From: Betaproteobacteria bacterium
GTDB lineage: Bacteria > Pseudomonadota > Gammaproteobacteria > Burkholderiales > Burkholderiaceae_C
Direction of reading: 5' to 3'
Assembly (NCBI GenBank): GCA_009925955.1
Contig: RFPX01000078.1
Span: 1 to 6,398, forward strand
DNA: 6,398 nt
Position 1 is the first letter of the stretch. Each line of letters starts with the position of its first letter. The notes beneath the pieces were generated by a model. That model did not search any database and was not told the origin of the DNA. It saw nothing but the letters and a program-made list of their open reading frames with translations. Below, piece by piece: positions 1-6,398 of this stretch. A program made the position numbers and the translations under genes.

Positions 1-1191
1 CCCTATCAGTGGAACTGGGACTCGGCCTTCGTGGCACTGGGCTTTGCGGCCTTTGACCGCCAGCGTGCGTGGGCTGAGCTGGAGTCCTTGTTTCAGGGGC
101 AATGGACCAATGGCATGGTCCCGCACATTCTTTTCCGGGTGAACGATCCGGGCTATTTCCCAGGCCCTGACATGTGGCAGTGCGATCCCCGCAAGACGGG
201 CTCGGCCATGCCGACATCGGGCATCACCCAGCCGCCGGTGGCCGCCAGCTGCGTGCGTGAGTTGTGGGAGCTCGATGGGTGTTCGCCCGAGCACCCCAAG
301 CTCAGGGCCTTGTTTCCAAAGCTGATGGCCTACACGCGGTGGTACCGGCGGTTTCGCGACCCCCTGGGTAACGGCTTGGCGATGGTGGTGCACAACTGGG
401 AAACGGGGCGCGACAACAACCCGGAGTGGGACGGCCCCCTGGCTGCGGTGGACACTTCTTCAGTAGGCCCGTACACCCGACGCGACACGTCTCATGTGAA
501 CGCCGCCATGCGCCCCACCAAGCAGGAGTACGACCGCTACGTGGCCCTGTTGGAGTTTGGCCGTGCGCGCGGTTGGGACCCTCAGGCCATCGCACAGGAG
601 AACCCGTTTCGGGTGTTGGATGTGGGCATCACCATGATGCTGCTGCGGGCCGACCGTGACCTGCTGGTCTTGGCCCATGCGCTGGGTGAACAGGAGGCGG
701 TGGCCGAACTGCAGGCCTGCATCGCCCGAGCCGAGCAGGGCATCGACATGCTGTGGGACGAGAGCGTGGGCGGCTTCTCGTCCTATGACCTTCGACATGA
801 TCAGCCGGTGAGCATCCTGTCCTCCGCGTCGTTCCTGTCCTTCTATGCTGGCGTGGGCAGTGAACGGCAGCGCGCCGTTCAGCTCGAGCAGCTGCAGCGC
901 CTGGGCCAGTCCTGCCGCTACCTGCTGCCGAGCTTGGCACCGGGCAGCCGAACCTATGACCCCATGCGCTACTGGCGCGGGCCTGTGTGGCTGGTGGTCA
1001 GCTACATGGTGGCCAAGGGCTTGCGCGAGGCCGGGCACCACGAGTGGGCGCACCGCATCCAGGAAGACTCCCGCCAGATGATCCGCGAGTCGGGCTTCTA
1101 CGAGTCCTTCAGCCCGGAAACAGGCCAGGGAACGGGTGGGCCTGACTTTTCTTGGACGGCGGCGATGTGGCTGCACTGGTGTGGAATATGA
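1..1191 (+). CDS. GH63-type glycoside hydrolase, mannosylglycerate/glucosylglycerate hydrolase-like (5' truncated)
   Basis: The frame is open from base 1, so the gene begins outside the window. The GTG at 31 is only an internal valine. The 396 visible residues form an (alpha/alpha)6-type glycosidase. They open with QWNWDSAF (residues 3-10), a block typical of bacterial GH63 enzymes that hydrolyse mannosylglycerate or glucosylglycerate. Other landmarks are SGITQPP (about 73-79), HNWETGRDNNPEWD (131-144), whose Asp138 is the likely general acid, RYWRGPVW (323-330), and FYESFSPETG near 366-375, whose Glu368 is the likely general base, followed by FSWTAAMWL. The spacing of the two acidic residues and the length fit these hydrolases with roughly 40-50 N-terminal residues missing. 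No signal peptide can be judged. The family cuts small alpha-glycosides in the cytoplasm, releasing a hexose. The downstream transporter, hexokinase-type enzyme and mannose-6-phosphate isomerase favour a mannoside. Family assignment is fairly sure; the substrate is inferred. Confidence 0.85.
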   Translation, partial: PYQWNWDSAFVALGFAAFDRQRAWAELESLFQGQWTNGMVPHILFRVNDPGYFPGPDMWQCDPRKTGSAMPTSGITQPPVAASCVRELWELDGCSPEHPKLRALFPKLMAYTRWYRRFRDPLGNGLAMVVHNWETGRDNNPEWDGPLAAVDTSSVGPYTRRDTSHVNAAMRPTKQEYDRYVALLEFGRARGWDPQAIAQENPFRVLDVGITMMLLRADRDLLVLAHALGEQEAVAELQACIARAEQGIDMLWDESVGGFSSYDLRHDQPVSILSSASFLSFYAGVGSERQRAVQLEQLQRLGQSCRYLLPSLAPGSRTYDPMRYWRGPVWLVVSYMVAKGLREAGHHEWAHRIQEDSRQMIRESGFYESFSPETGQGTGGPDFSWTAAMWLHWCGI

Positions 1192-2462
1192 GCCTGCTGC
1201 GATACCCCTGGGCCCTGGTGGGCATGTTGTGGTTCGTGGCCTTCCTCAACGCCGCGGACCGGTCCATTTTGGTGGCGGTCCTGCCGCAGTTGCGCAGCGA
1301 ACTGAACCTGGACAACACGCAGTTGGCGCTGATCAATTCCGTGTTCTTCTGGGTCTATGCGCTGTGTTGTTTGGTCAGCGGACGCTTGGGTGATGCCTAC
1401 TCACGGCGATGGATCATCATCCTGGGCCTGGTGTTTTGGAGTGTGGCCACGGGTCTGATGCCCTTGGCCACGGGCTTTGGCTTGCTGTTGGCCATGCGCG
1501 CGTTGGTGGCTGCCGGTGAGTCGACCTACTACCCATCGGCCACGGCCTTGATCAGCGATTGGCACCGCCCTGAGATGCGAAGCCGCGCGCTGTCCCTGCA
1601 CCAGACGGGCGTGTTCGCCGGTGCGGGCTTGGGTGCCTACTCGGCTGGGCTGATGGCCGACCGCTACGGTTGGCCTGCCCCCTTCATCGTGTTTGCAGCG
1701 CTGGGATTGGTGGTGGCCGTGGCGCTGTACTTCGGCCTTCGCGAGCGTGTGCAAACCCTCGTGCCGCCAGCGCCTGTAGCGCCAACGGACACCGCGGCGC
1801 AGGCAGAACCAACAGGGCGAGATCCGTACCTGCAGGTCTTGAGCTCTTCAGGTGCCGTGGCCCTGTGCGTGGTGTTCTTCTTGGCCACCGGGGCTTCTTC
1901 GGGTCTCATGGTTTGGGCCCCCACGTACATCTACGACAAGATGGGTACCAACCTCGCGCAGTCTGCGCTGCTGGGGTCGGCCACCATCAACCTGGCGGGC
2001 TTCCTGTCTGTTCCGGTGGGCGGCTGGTTGGCCGACAAGCTCGCGCTTCGTGTGCCCTCCGGACGTTTTTGGGCGCTGGCCATCGGTTTGACGGCCGCAG
2101 CGCTGTGCCTCTTGGCCCTGCCTTGGGCGCAGACCACGACCACGATTGCGGTGGTGCTGGTGGCCTCCAGCTTGGGCAAGGGCTTGTTCGATGGTTGCAT
2201 CTACTCGGCCATGCACGACGTGATGCCCAGCCGCTCCCGCGCCACGGCGGTGGGCTTGATGACGACGTGTGGTTTTCTGGGGGCGGGCGTGACCCCGATC
2301 CTCGTGGCCCGCTTGTCTGAGTCATGGGGCATGGCCTCGGGCCTGGCCGGACTGGCCTTGTTGTATGCGCTGGCGGTGCTGCTGCTGGTGCTCATGGATG
2401 CTCGGTTCCGCAGGATCGTCTTGGCCCATCGGAAGGACGAGGCGCCAGGGGAGGCGGCATGA
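1188..2462 (+). CDS. MFS transporter, ACS/hexuronate-type sugar or sugar-acid permease
   Basis: A 424-residue inner-membrane protein with about 12 hydrophobic segments in two halves, the usual size for the major facilitator superfamily. TM1 carries NAADRS (21-26), similar to the N(Y/A)xDR block of anion:cation symporter (ACS) and Spinster-like members. The TM2-TM3 loop carries the MFS motif A, GRLGDAYSRR (65-74). GESTYYPSA (110-118) at the end of TM4 is also ACS-like. A Pro/Ala/Thr-rich cytoplasmic linker lies at about 186-213. Charged residues Lys331 and Asp335 sit in an otherwise hydrophobic C-half segment and may take part in substrate or proton binding. The ATG at 1188 is chosen because it overlaps the hydrolase stop (ATGA) and gives a short cytoplasmic stub before TM1; upstream in-frame codons would add soluble sequence. 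The Shine-Dalgarno is weak, consistent with coupled translation. The transporter probably imports the glycoside cut by the upstream enzyme. ACS proteins often carry carboxylated sugars, which would suit mannosylglycerate, but the substrate cannot be read from sequence. Confidence 0.88.
   Translation: MSLLRYPWALVGMLWFVAFLNAADRSILVAVLPQLRSELNLDNTQLALINSVFFWVYALCCLVSGRLGDAYSRRWIIILGLVFWSVATGLMPLATGFGLLLAMRALVAAGESTYYPSATALISDWHRPEMRSRALSLHQTGVFAGAGLGAYSAGLMADRYGWPAPFIVFAALGLVVAVALYFGLRERVQTLVPPAPVAPTDTAAQAEPTGRDPYLQVLSSSGAVALCVVFFLATGASSGLMVWAPTYIYDKMGTNLAQSALLGSATINLAGFLSVPVGGWLADKLALRVPSGRFWALAIGLTAAALCLLALPWAQTTTTIAVVLVASSLGKGLFDGCIYSAMHDVMPSRSRATAVGLMTTCGFLGAGVTPILVARLSESWGMASGLAGLALLYALAVLLLVLMDARFRRIVLAHRKDEAPGEAA
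2447..2454 (+). promoter_or_regulatory. Ribosome binding site for the ROK kinase gene
   Basis: AGGGGAGG lies inside the last codons of the transporter gene, four bases before the ATG at 2459. It is the best Shine-Dalgarno match at any junction of this operon. It supports the 2459 start over the upstream in-frame ATG at 2324, which would add 45 residues with no kinase similarity. The spacer is slightly short. Confidence 0.6.
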
Positions 2463-3391
2463 GGCTGTTCGGTGGCATTGAAGGTGGTGGCACCAAGTTT
2501 GTCTGCGCGGTGGCCGACGAGCGGCTCAACATCCTGAGCGAGACGGTGTTGCCGACACAGTCCCCCGAGCAGACGGTGGAGGCCATCGCCGCGTTCTTCA
2601 ACGGCCAGCAGAAGCAGCTCGGCCCGGTTGCCGCGTACGGCGTGGGGTCCTTTGGGCCGCTTCGGCGCGACACCGCAGGCCAACACTTCGTGGGCATTGG
2701 CAACACGCCCAAGGCCGGGTGGAAGGGCTTTGCCCTGCCGGGCGCCCTGCAGGCTCGGCTCGGCGGTCCCGTCATCTTGGACACCGATGTGAACTGCGCG
2801 CTTCGTGCCGAGTTGGAGATGGGTTCAGCCCAGGGCATGCAGCACGTGGTGTACGTCACGGTGGGCACCGGCATTGGCGGCGGCATCTGCATCGATGGCC
2901 GGCTCATCAACGGTTCAGCGCATCCGGAGATCGGGCACATGCTGGTGCCCAAGCTCTCACAGGACCTCGACTTCAAGGGCGTGTGTCCCTTCCACGGTGA
3001 CCGCTGCGTCGAAGGCCTGGCCTCTGGGCCCGCCCTGGCCGCGCGACTGGGGCACCCGGCGCAAGACTGCGGCCCCGACGATCCGATTTGGCAGCTCCAA
3101 GCCCACTACTTGGCGCTGATGTGCCACAACCTCATCCAGACCTTCAGCCCGCAGCGCATCGTGTTGGGCGGAGGGGTGATGAACCAGGTGGGCTTGCTGG
3201 AGAAGATCCAGGCGGCCCTGCGCGACTCCCTGAGGGGTTACTGCGCTTCGGAGCGGATTTTGTCCGGCATCCATGAGCTGTTGACGGTGCCGGCGCTCAA
3301 TGGGCGCGCGGGTGTGTTGGGCGCGCTGATGTTGGCGCGGGATGCGTTCTCGCGCAGCACCCCTTCCAAGAGCCGGGCCTTGTGCGAATGA
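2459..3391 (+). CDS. ROK-family fructokinase/mannokinase
   Basis: A 310-residue cytoplasmic sugar kinase expected to use ATP to phosphorylate a hexose at C6. The N-terminus GGIEGGGTKF (5-14) is the ROK phosphate-binding motif. GVGSFGPL (61-68) and TPKAGWKG (83-90) are characteristic of the ScrK/YdhR (GmuE)-like fructokinase branch. DTDVN (108-112) supplies the catalytic base, Asp110. VTVGTGIGGG (133-142) and HPEIGH (155-160) form the ROK signature. The structural zinc site is His160, Cys176, His179 and Cys183. LGGGVM (236-241) belongs to the C-terminal nucleotide-binding part. Length is normal and all key residues are present. ROK fructokinases of this branch can also take mannose, and the isomerase encoded next makes mannose a likely substrate. 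The paired arrangement recalls gmuE-gmuF in the Bacillus subtilis glucomannan operon. The start overlaps the transporter stop (ATGA) and has its own ribosome binding site. Family is certain; the choice among mannose, fructose and glucose is inferred. Confidence 0.9.
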   Translation: MRLFGGIEGGGTKFVCAVADERLNILSETVLPTQSPEQTVEAIAAFFNGQQKQLGPVAAYGVGSFGPLRRDTAGQHFVGIGNTPKAGWKGFALPGALQARLGGPVILDTDVNCALRAELEMGSAQGMQHVVYVTVGTGIGGGICIDGRLINGSAHPEIGHMLVPKLSQDLDFKGVCPFHGDRCVEGLASGPALAARLGHPAQDCGPDDPIWQLQAHYLALMCHNLIQTFSPQRIVLGGGVMNQVGLLEKIQAALRDSLRGYCASERILSGIHELLTVPALNGRAGVLGALMLARDAFSRSTPSKSRALCE

Positions 3392-4272
3392 GCGCCGTGC
3401 CGCTGCCCTGCCAGTTTCACGCCAAGCCTTGGGGCAGTGAGTTGGCGTCTGTACCCTGGCTCACCGCCTTGCTGGAAAGCGACTGGCCGGCTGACCAGAA
3501 AGTGGGCGAAGTGTGGTTTGGCACCGGTGATGGCGGGCAAGAGCTGCTCATCAAGCTGCTCACCACAACCGAGCCCCTGTCCATTCAAGTACACCCGGAC
3601 GATGCCTACGCACGCCAACAGGGCTGGCCCTGTGGCAAGCACGAGGCCTGGGTGGTGCTGGATGCACAGCCGGGCGCCTGCATCGGTTTGGGCTTGCGCC
3701 AGCCGATGTCTGCTCAGCAGCTTCGCGACGCAGCACGGGACGGACGGTTGCCGCAGCTTCTGCATTGGCAGCCGGTGCGCCCGGGCGATGTGATCGACGT
3801 TCCGCCAGGCACCATCCACGCCATCGGCGCGGGGCTGAGCTTGTTGGAGATTCAACAACCGGCGGACCTGACCTTCCGCCTTTTTGACTTTGCCCGTGGC
3901 CGAGAGCTGCACCTGGACGAGGGTTGTGCGGTGAGCCATCTTCAGCCCTACCGCCGGGCGATCACGCGGCTGGATGATTCACGAGAACGCGTGGTGTTGT
4001 GTGATGCAGGGCCCTTCACGTTGGAAGCGTGGCAATGGGTGGGCCCGCGCACCTTGGAGGGCCGAGGGTCTGATCCCCTGTGCTTGGTCCCGGTGAAGGG
4101 TGCCTGCGTGATCGACGGACAGGCTGCGCCGGTGAGGACCGCATGGCACCTTCACGGGCCCTGTCGCTTGGAAATGGCGCCCGGTACGGTCTGTGTGGTG
4201 GCCTATGCCCATTCGGAACGCCTTTCACCGCCGGTGCGACCCCCAGCAGAGCGCTTTGCGCTGCAGGCCTAA
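3388..4272 (+). CDS. manA: Mannose-6-phosphate isomerase, type I (short bacterial form)
   Basis: A 294-residue cupin enzyme that interconverts mannose-6-phosphate and fructose-6-phosphate (EC 5.3.1.8). The metal site is clear: Gln67 and His69 in SIQVHPDD, Glu86 in GKHEAW, and His144 in PPGTIHAIGAG. FRLFDFARGRELH (163-175) corresponds to the active-site arginine region (Arg164). The N-terminal KPWGSE and VGEVWF blocks also fit. The length matches the short bacterial form (B. subtilis ManA/GmuF) rather than the longer E. coli ManA. The ATG at 3388 overlaps the kinase stop (ATGA). A GTG at 3382 would add only two residues and breaks the pattern of the other junctions. The Shine-Dalgarno is weak, so coupling to the kinase is likely. 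In this operon the enzyme would feed mannose-6-phosphate made by the ROK kinase into glycolysis. It is the last gene of the operon, and its TAA overlaps the stop of the convergent peptidase gene. Confidence 0.9.
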   Translation: MSAVPLPCQFHAKPWGSELASVPWLTALLESDWPADQKVGEVWFGTGDGGQELLIKLLTTTEPLSIQVHPDDAYARQQGWPCGKHEAWVVLDAQPGACIGLGLRQPMSAQQLRDAARDGRLPQLLHWQPVRPGDVIDVPPGTIHAIGAGLSLLEIQQPADLTFRLFDFARGRELHLDEGCAVSHLQPYRRAITRLDDSRERVVLCDAGPFTLEAWQWVGPRTLEGRGSDPLCLVPVKGACVIDGQAAPVRTAWHLHGPCRLEMAPGTVCVVAYAHSERLSPPVRPPAERFALQA

Positions 4273-6320
4273 GCGCGCGGCTTGGGCCCGCCCGTGTGGC
4301 GGGCTCCATGGCGCACCAACCACCGTTCGAACTCGCTGTACCACTGCAGCACGTTGTGCGGCTTCATGACCCAGTGCCCCTCATCGGGGAACCACAGCAA
4401 CTGTGCGTCCACGCCGCGGGCCTTGAGGGTGTTGTAGTACGCCAGGCCGTTTTGGTCGGGTACGCGGAAGTCCTGGGCGCCGTGAATGACGAAGGTGGGC
4501 GTGTCCATCTTGGCGGCATGCTCCACGGGGCTTTGCGCGGCCAGCCGCTGTGGCTGTTCCCAGTAGGTTCCGCCGAGGTCCTTGTGGCGCTGCGTGTAGG
4601 AGTCCGCACTCCACGTGGCGCGGCGGTCCAGCACACCCGCATGGCAGATGTAGGCGCGTATCGGCCCTGTGGGCCAGGGCTTCCAATGGCCGTTCATCCA
4701 GGCCACCAGGAAGCCACCATAGCTGGCGCCTGAGGCATACACCCGAGCCTTGTCAAACCAAGACTGGGCTTGGACCCAGGCCTGAGCGGCCTTGAGGTCC
4801 TGCAGCTCCAACTCGCCCTGGCGGCCCAGGATGCTGATCCGAAAGGCCTCGCCAAAGCCGCTGGAGCCGTGGTAGTTGGCCTGCACCACCACAAAGCCCA
4901 TGGCAGCGAAGGCGTGCGGGTTCCATCGATAGCCGAAGGTGTCACCCGATGCGCTGTAGGGTCCACCATGAATCACGTGCAGACACGGGTAGCGGCGGCC
5001 TGCCTTGAAGTTCGGCGGGTACACCACCCACAGCTGCACGGGGTCCCCCAGGGCGCCTTTGACCGTGTGTTCCTCCACGCGCCCGGTCTGCAAGCCCTTG
5101 AGCAAATGGTCGTTGAACCGGTCAAGCCGGCGCTCTTGCCCAGCGTGGTGAACCCATACCTGCGCCGGGTGGTGGATGCTGTCGCGAACCGTCAGCACCG
5201 TGGCATGGGGGCCGCTGCCTTGGACGGCCAGGCCTTGGACCCAGCCACCGGCAACCGCGGCGGTGCAGGCGCCGGTCTTGAGTTCGTGGCGCCAGGCGTG
5301 GCAGCGCCCACGTTCTTCAGCGGTGAACCACAGCGCCTGGCCGTCCTGTTCCCACTGCAGCGGCGCCTGTGGGTCCAGGTGCCAGGGTCGTGCATCAGAA
5401 GGCCGGAACCCCCGTGTCCGAGGCCACACCGCCAGACGCCCGAATGACGCATGGCCATAGGGGGTGTCGCGCCGCCGGATGGGGGTGGCGATGGCGGCCA
5501 GGTGCTGTCCATCGGGGCTGTACCGAGGGCTGGCGAAGTCCCAGCTGGCATGGTGGGCCACGGGCTCAAAGCGGCGGCCGCGCAGGCGGAGCTCCACGAG
5601 TTCAAAGCGCTGCCCACCGGCCTTCACAGGGGCTGGGTCGTGGGTGAAGCACAGGCGCCGTCCGTCCGGGCTCACATCGAATGAACCCAAGCCGGGCTCG
5701 TCGCGTGGCAGTTCGTAGGGGGTGCCCTCGAACAGATCGGTCACCTTGCCTGTGTGCACGTTCAGCAGGTGCAGATGCGCCACGCGGCCCTGCGGCAGGT
5801 TGGCGTTCCAGTAGCGGTACTGCGCCTGGTCTGTTACCAGGCCTGTGGCTTGGCGCGCGGCCCACTGCGCCTGTCGACGGTTTTGAGCGACCGTGCCCCG
5901 CAGCTCAGGCCAGACCCAGGCGATGAAGACGATGTGGTGCCCGTCGGGCATCCAGCGAAAGGCGCCCACACCCGGCTTGAAGTCGCTGACGCGGCGGGCC
6001 TCGCCGCCGGCCATGGCCATCACATACAGCTGTGGGGAAGGGTCTGCCTGGCCTTCTTGCTGGCGCACGGCCGTGAAGGCCACCACATCCCCTTGGGGCG
6101 AAAAGGCCGGGGCGCTGTCTTGACGCCCGTTCGTGGTCAAGGGCCGCCCTGGGCCCGCGCCGGTGTGGGTGGGCAACAGCCACAAGGCCGAGCCCATTCG
6201 ATTGCCCGCGAGGTCGGCTCGGCTGACGGCCACCACCGCCAAGCGGCCATCGGGGCTGAGGGTGCAAGCACCTGCTCGAGAAAACTTCAGCAGTTCGGGG
6301 GCATCGATGATCTTGCTCAT
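4269..6320 (-). CDS. S9-family serine peptidase (prolyl oligopeptidase / acylaminoacyl-peptidase type)
   Basis: A 683-residue protein with the two-domain S9 layout. Residues 1 to about 400 hold PD40/WD40-like propeller blades, visible as repeated SPDG-type turns near 21, 73, 123, 216, 267 and 323. Residues from about 420 form an alpha/beta-hydrolase. The catalytic triad is Ser533 (GASYGG), Asp617 (HGAQDFRVP) and His649 (FPDEGHW), with an oxyanion-side HGGPYS at 451-456. The family hydrolyses short peptides, often removing N-terminal residues or dipeptides. With no signal peptide or membrane segment it should be cytoplasmic. The ATG at 6320 (MSKIIDAPELL) is chosen because family-like sequence begins there. 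A TTG at 6380 would add 20 residues with no recognisable similarity, and the frame stays open to the window edge. A weak TAGG precedes the ATG. It converges on the sugar operon with a four-base tail overlap and shows no functional link to it. Exact peptide specificity is unknown. Confidence 0.9.
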   Translation of the reverse strand: MSKIIDAPELLKFSRAGACTLSPDGRLAVVAVSRADLAGNRMGSALWLLPTHTGAGPGRPLTTNGRQDSAPAFSPQGDVVAFTAVRQQEGQADPSPQLYVMAMAGGEARRVSDFKPGVGAFRWMPDGHHIVFIAWVWPELRGTVAQNRRQAQWAARQATGLVTDQAQYRYWNANLPQGRVAHLHLLNVHTGKVTDLFEGTPYELPRDEPGLGSFDVSPDGRRLCFTHDPAPVKAGGQRFELVELRLRGRRFEPVAHHASWDFASPRYSPDGQHLAAIATPIRRRDTPYGHASFGRLAVWPRTRGFRPSDARPWHLDPQAPLQWEQDGQALWFTAEERGRCHAWRHELKTGACTAAVAGGWVQGLAVQGSGPHATVLTVRDSIHHPAQVWVHHAGQERRLDRFNDHLLKGLQTGRVEEHTVKGALGDPVQLWVVYPPNFKAGRRYPCLHVIHGGPYSASGDTFGYRWNPHAFAAMGFVVVQANYHGSSGFGEAFRISILGRQGELELQDLKAAQAWVQAQSWFDKARVYASGASYGGFLVAWMNGHWKPWPTGPIRAYICHAGVLDRRATWSADSYTQRHKDLGGTYWEQPQRLAAQSPVEHAAKMDTPTFVIHGAQDFRVPDQNGLAYYNTLKARGVDAQLLWFPDEGHWVMKPHNVLQWYSEFERWLVRHGARHTGGPKPRA
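4284..4306 (+). terminator. GC-rich hairpin, possible terminator of the sugar operon
   Basis: Twelve bases after the isomerase stop, GCCCGCC (4286-4292) pairs perfectly with GGCGGGC (4298-4304) around a five-base loop. One G-U and one G-C pair extend the stem to nine. No T-run follows on either strand, so it is not a classical intrinsic terminator. It also lies in the last codons of the opposing peptidase gene, where the sequence has a coding role. It is the only strong hairpin noticed near the convergent junction. It might slow polymerase from the plus strand or protect the 3' end of the operon mRNA. Confidence 0.3.
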
Positions 6321-6343
6321 GGGCCTAGTATGACGGGGCTTAT

Positions 6344-6390
6344 TGAGGCCAAAAGCCAAAACCACCGTGTCAGGCCCCAAAATGGCCTCA
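6344..6390. repeat. 8-bp inverted repeat upstream of the peptidase gene
   Basis: TGAGGCCA (6344-6351) and TGGCCTCA (6383-6390) are perfect inverted copies separated by 31 bases, lying 24-70 bases upstream of the peptidase ATG. The spacing could suit two half-sites or a large hairpin, but an 8-bp match in GC-rich DNA can arise by chance. No convincing -35/-10 promoter was found here. The only candidate is a poor CATACT-like -10 close to the ATG, and no promoter is called. Confidence 0.25.
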
Positions 6391-6398
6391 GAGGACGC

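Noticed and set aside
31..33. GTG at 31 as the start of the glycoside hydrolase
   Set aside because: The conserved QWNWDSAF block lies before it in the same open frame, so the gene starts outside the window.
460..1176. Long minus-strand open frame (238 codons) opposite the glycoside hydrolase
   Set aside because: It lies wholly antisense to a gene with clear catalytic motifs. Its translation is His/Gln/Arg/Ala-rich with no recognisable domain, as expected from GC-rich third positions.
1670..2320. Plus-strand open frame (216 codons) in another frame of the transporter
   Set aside because: It is Gly/Arg/Ala/His-rich and out of frame with a clear MFS protein; no independent support.
2324..2458. 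N-terminal extension of the ROK kinase to the ATG at 2324
   Set aside because: The extra 45 residues are out-of-frame transporter sequence. The kinase motif begins four residues after the ATG at 2459, which has a strong ribosome binding site.
3238..3939. Minus-strand open frame (233 codons) across the kinase/isomerase junction
   Set aside because: It is antisense to two well-supported genes and has no family motif; a codon-bias artefact.
4770..5447. Plus-strand open frame (225 codons) opposite the peptidase
   Set aside because: The opposite strand carries the S9 propeller and hydrolase sequence with an intact catalytic triad, and this frame shows no domain.

Overview
The window is GC-rich, gene-dense bacterial DNA. 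Strong G/C preference at third codon positions and the look of the proteins suggest a betaproteobacterium, probably of the order Burkholderiales. This placement is inference from composition and protein character, not from a marker gene.

Bases 1-4272 hold a compact plus-strand operon of four genes. In order they are: a 5'-truncated GH63-type glycoside hydrolase of the mannosylglycerate/glucosylglycerate hydrolase type (1-1191); an MFS transporter (1188-2462); a ROK-family sugar kinase of the fructokinase/mannokinase type (2459-3391); and a type I mannose-6-phosphate isomerase (3388-4272). All three internal junctions are the same four-base ATGA stop/start overlap, so the set is almost certainly one transcript with coupled translation.

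Read together, the genes describe a small uptake and breakdown route. The transporter imports a small alpha-glycoside, the hydrolase releases a hexose, the ROK kinase makes hexose-6-phosphate, and the isomerase turns mannose-6-phosphate into fructose-6-phosphate for glycolysis. The best single guess for the substrate is 2-O-alpha-mannosylglycerate, a compatible solute. Glucosylglycerate or another mannoside, such as mannosylfructose, remains possible. The operon continues beyond the left edge, where a regulator or a glycerate-using enzyme could lie.

Bases 4269-6320 on the minus strand encode a complete S9-family serine peptidase (prolyl oligopeptidase / acylaminoacyl-peptidase type). It converges on the operon and shares four bases with the isomerase gene, tail to tail. 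A GC-rich hairpin just past the isomerase stop, inside the peptidase 3' end, is a possible terminator for the sugar operon. Bases 6321-6398 are the upstream region of the peptidase gene and contain an 8-bp inverted repeat. No RNA gene, mobile element or CRISPR array was seen.
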